This document shows positions 16,018-16,914 of a stretch of 16,914 bases of DNA, in pieces. Source of the stretch: Caldifarciminota bacterium (GTDB lineage: Bacteria; Hydrothermota; Tepidihabitantia; SM23-42); contig JAGMEL010000184.1 of NCBI GenBank assembly GCA_023128195.1, positions 1 through 16,914 of the forward strand, in the 5' to 3' direction. The notes under the pieces are model-generated. The model was not told the DNA's origin. It did not search any database and worked only from the letters and a program-made list of their open reading frames with translations. The translations under genes were made by a program, and so were the position numbers. How positions within the stretch are numbered: the first letter of the stretch is position 1; every line of letters begins with the position of its first letter.

Positions 16018-16914
16018 AAATTCTTAGCTGCTTCTTAAGAAGCAGCTCAAGCTTTGGTCCTGATTTCTCTTTTAACTCATAATCCACTTTTGCAGCGGGT
16101 TTATTAAATTTTAGGAATTTTCTCAGATCAACAGGCGTCGCCAGAATGATTGAATCTGCGGGTATTCTGTTGATGCTCTTTTCGAGTTCTTTGATTTGCT
16201 TTTTGCCATACCCTAATGCCGGTATTATATTGCCGATCTGCGGATATTTTTTATAAGCTTGTTTTATTGATCCTACAACATATGGTCGTGGATTGACAAT
16301 CTTTTTTGCCTTGTATTTTTTTGCAGCGACTACACCAGCGCCAAATGACATTCCACCATGGGTTAGGGTTGGTCCATCCTCAATGACAATAACTTTTTTG
16401 TTTTTTATCAAATCAGGTCTATCTACATAAGTCGGTGATGCGGCTTCAATTATTATTGCACGTCTATTCAAATCTTTTATATTTTCTTTCAAGAGCTTAA
16501 CATTTTTACGGGGTGCGGTATTAACTTTATTGATAATGACTACGTCAGCATATCTGATATTCGCCTCACCAGGATGAAAAGTACTTTCATCACCAACCCT
16601 AAATGGATCAACGACTACAATGTGGAGATCTGATTTGTAGAATGGTAAATCATTATTTCCACCGTCCCATACTATAACCTTTGAAATTTTTTCAGCCTGT
16701 TTTAAAATCAAGCCATAATCCACTCCGGCAAAAACAGTATCCCCGTTTCTAATATGAGGTTCGTATTCTTCCCTTTCTTCAATAGTACATTTATGTTTAT
16801 CCAAATCTTCTAATGTCGAAAATTTTTGGACTACCTGTTTCTTTAAATCTCCATAAGGCATGGGATGTCTAATCACTGAAAATTTGATTCCAATGGAATG
16901 TAGTATATCACAGA
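16016..16914 (-). CDS. Cyclic 2,3-diphosphoglycerate synthetase-like protein, 5' end outside window
   Basis: About 298 C-terminal residues are visible. The family enzyme closes 2,3-diphosphoglycerate to cyclic 2,3-diphosphoglycerate with ATP, a thermoprotectant in some methanogens; bacterial homologues are less well characterised. Segments typical of the family are VIRHPMPYGDL, VVDPFR, HPGEANIRYADVVIINKV, DGPTLTHGGMSFGAG, NPRPYVVGSI, PALGYG and ATPVDLRKF, then KPAAKVDYEL near the end. A GTG at 16874-16876 could begin a 286-residue protein, but the frame stays open to the edge (CDILHSIGIKFSVIRHPMP), and this region is internal in the family, so the true start and the N-terminal nucleotide-binding part lie beyond base 16914. 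ppdK follows on the same strand after 93 bases. Confidence 0.82.
   Translation of the reverse strand, partial: CDILHSIGIKFSVIRHPMPYGDLKKQVVQKFSTLEDLDKHKCTIEEREEYEPHIRNGDTVFAGVDYGLILKQAEKISKVIVWDGGNNDLPFYKSDLHIVVVDPFRVGDESTFHPGEANIRYADVVIINKVNTAPRKNVKLLKENIKDLNRRAIIIEAASPTYVDRPDLIKNKKVIVIEDGPTLTHGGMSFGAGVVAAKKYKAKKIVNPRPYVVGSIKQAYKKYPQIGNIIPALGYGKKQIKELEKSINRIPADSIILATPVDLRKFLKFNKPAAKVDYELKEKSGPKLELLLKKQLRI

Noticed and set aside
16874..16876. GTG as the true start of the cyclic 2,3-diphosphoglycerate synthetase-like gene
   Set aside because: The frame is open upstream to the window edge with family-like residues, and no ribosome binding site precedes the GTG.

Overview
The window is about 17 kb of AT-rich bacterial DNA with compact gene packing and no rRNA, tRNA, CRISPR array or intact mobile element. 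Alanine racemase implies a peptidoglycan-making bacterium. A homologue of cyclic 2,3-diphosphoglycerate synthetase beside pyruvate phosphate dikinase, together with long TPR proteins of unfamiliar layout, fits an uncultured, possibly thermophilic lineage such as candidate phylum WOR-3 and its relatives. That placement is an inference from gene style only.

Layout. Bases 1-2910 (minus strand) hold a radical SAM protein with a B12-binding-like N-terminal domain, preceded in transcription order by a divergent serine hydroxymethyltransferase-like PLP enzyme. A divergent intergenic region with four small inverted repeats (2911-3100) separates these from purA (adenylosuccinate synthase) and alr (alanine racemase) on the plus strand. 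Bases 5734-13248 (plus strand) hold a five-gene run: a secreted LysM protein, a stand-alone cyclic-nucleotide-binding protein, a 1243-residue TPR protein built from modules of about 50-52 residues, a protein with four N-terminal cysteines, a long coiled coil and C-terminal TPRs, and a small acidic protein ending in a TPR-like helical hairpin. From the other end, on the minus strand, come a cyclic 2,3-diphosphoglycerate synthetase-like gene (5' end outside the window) and ppdK, which converges on the five-gene run with only 19 bp between stop codons.

How the genes may work together. purA, alr, the SHMT-like gene and ppdK are metabolic. The 5734-13248 run is the accessory-looking part: one envelope protein, one small-ligand sensor and three scaffold-like proteins, with two overlapping gene junctions. 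I do not recognise it as a described system. A second notable signal is transcriptional: purA, alr and the radical SAM gene each have a -35/-10 pair with a 16-bp spacer whose -10 box ends only 6-8 bases before the ATG and no Shine-Dalgarno sequence, which predicts leaderless mRNAs. The SHMT-like gene has the same spacer but a short leader with a strong Shine-Dalgarno sequence.
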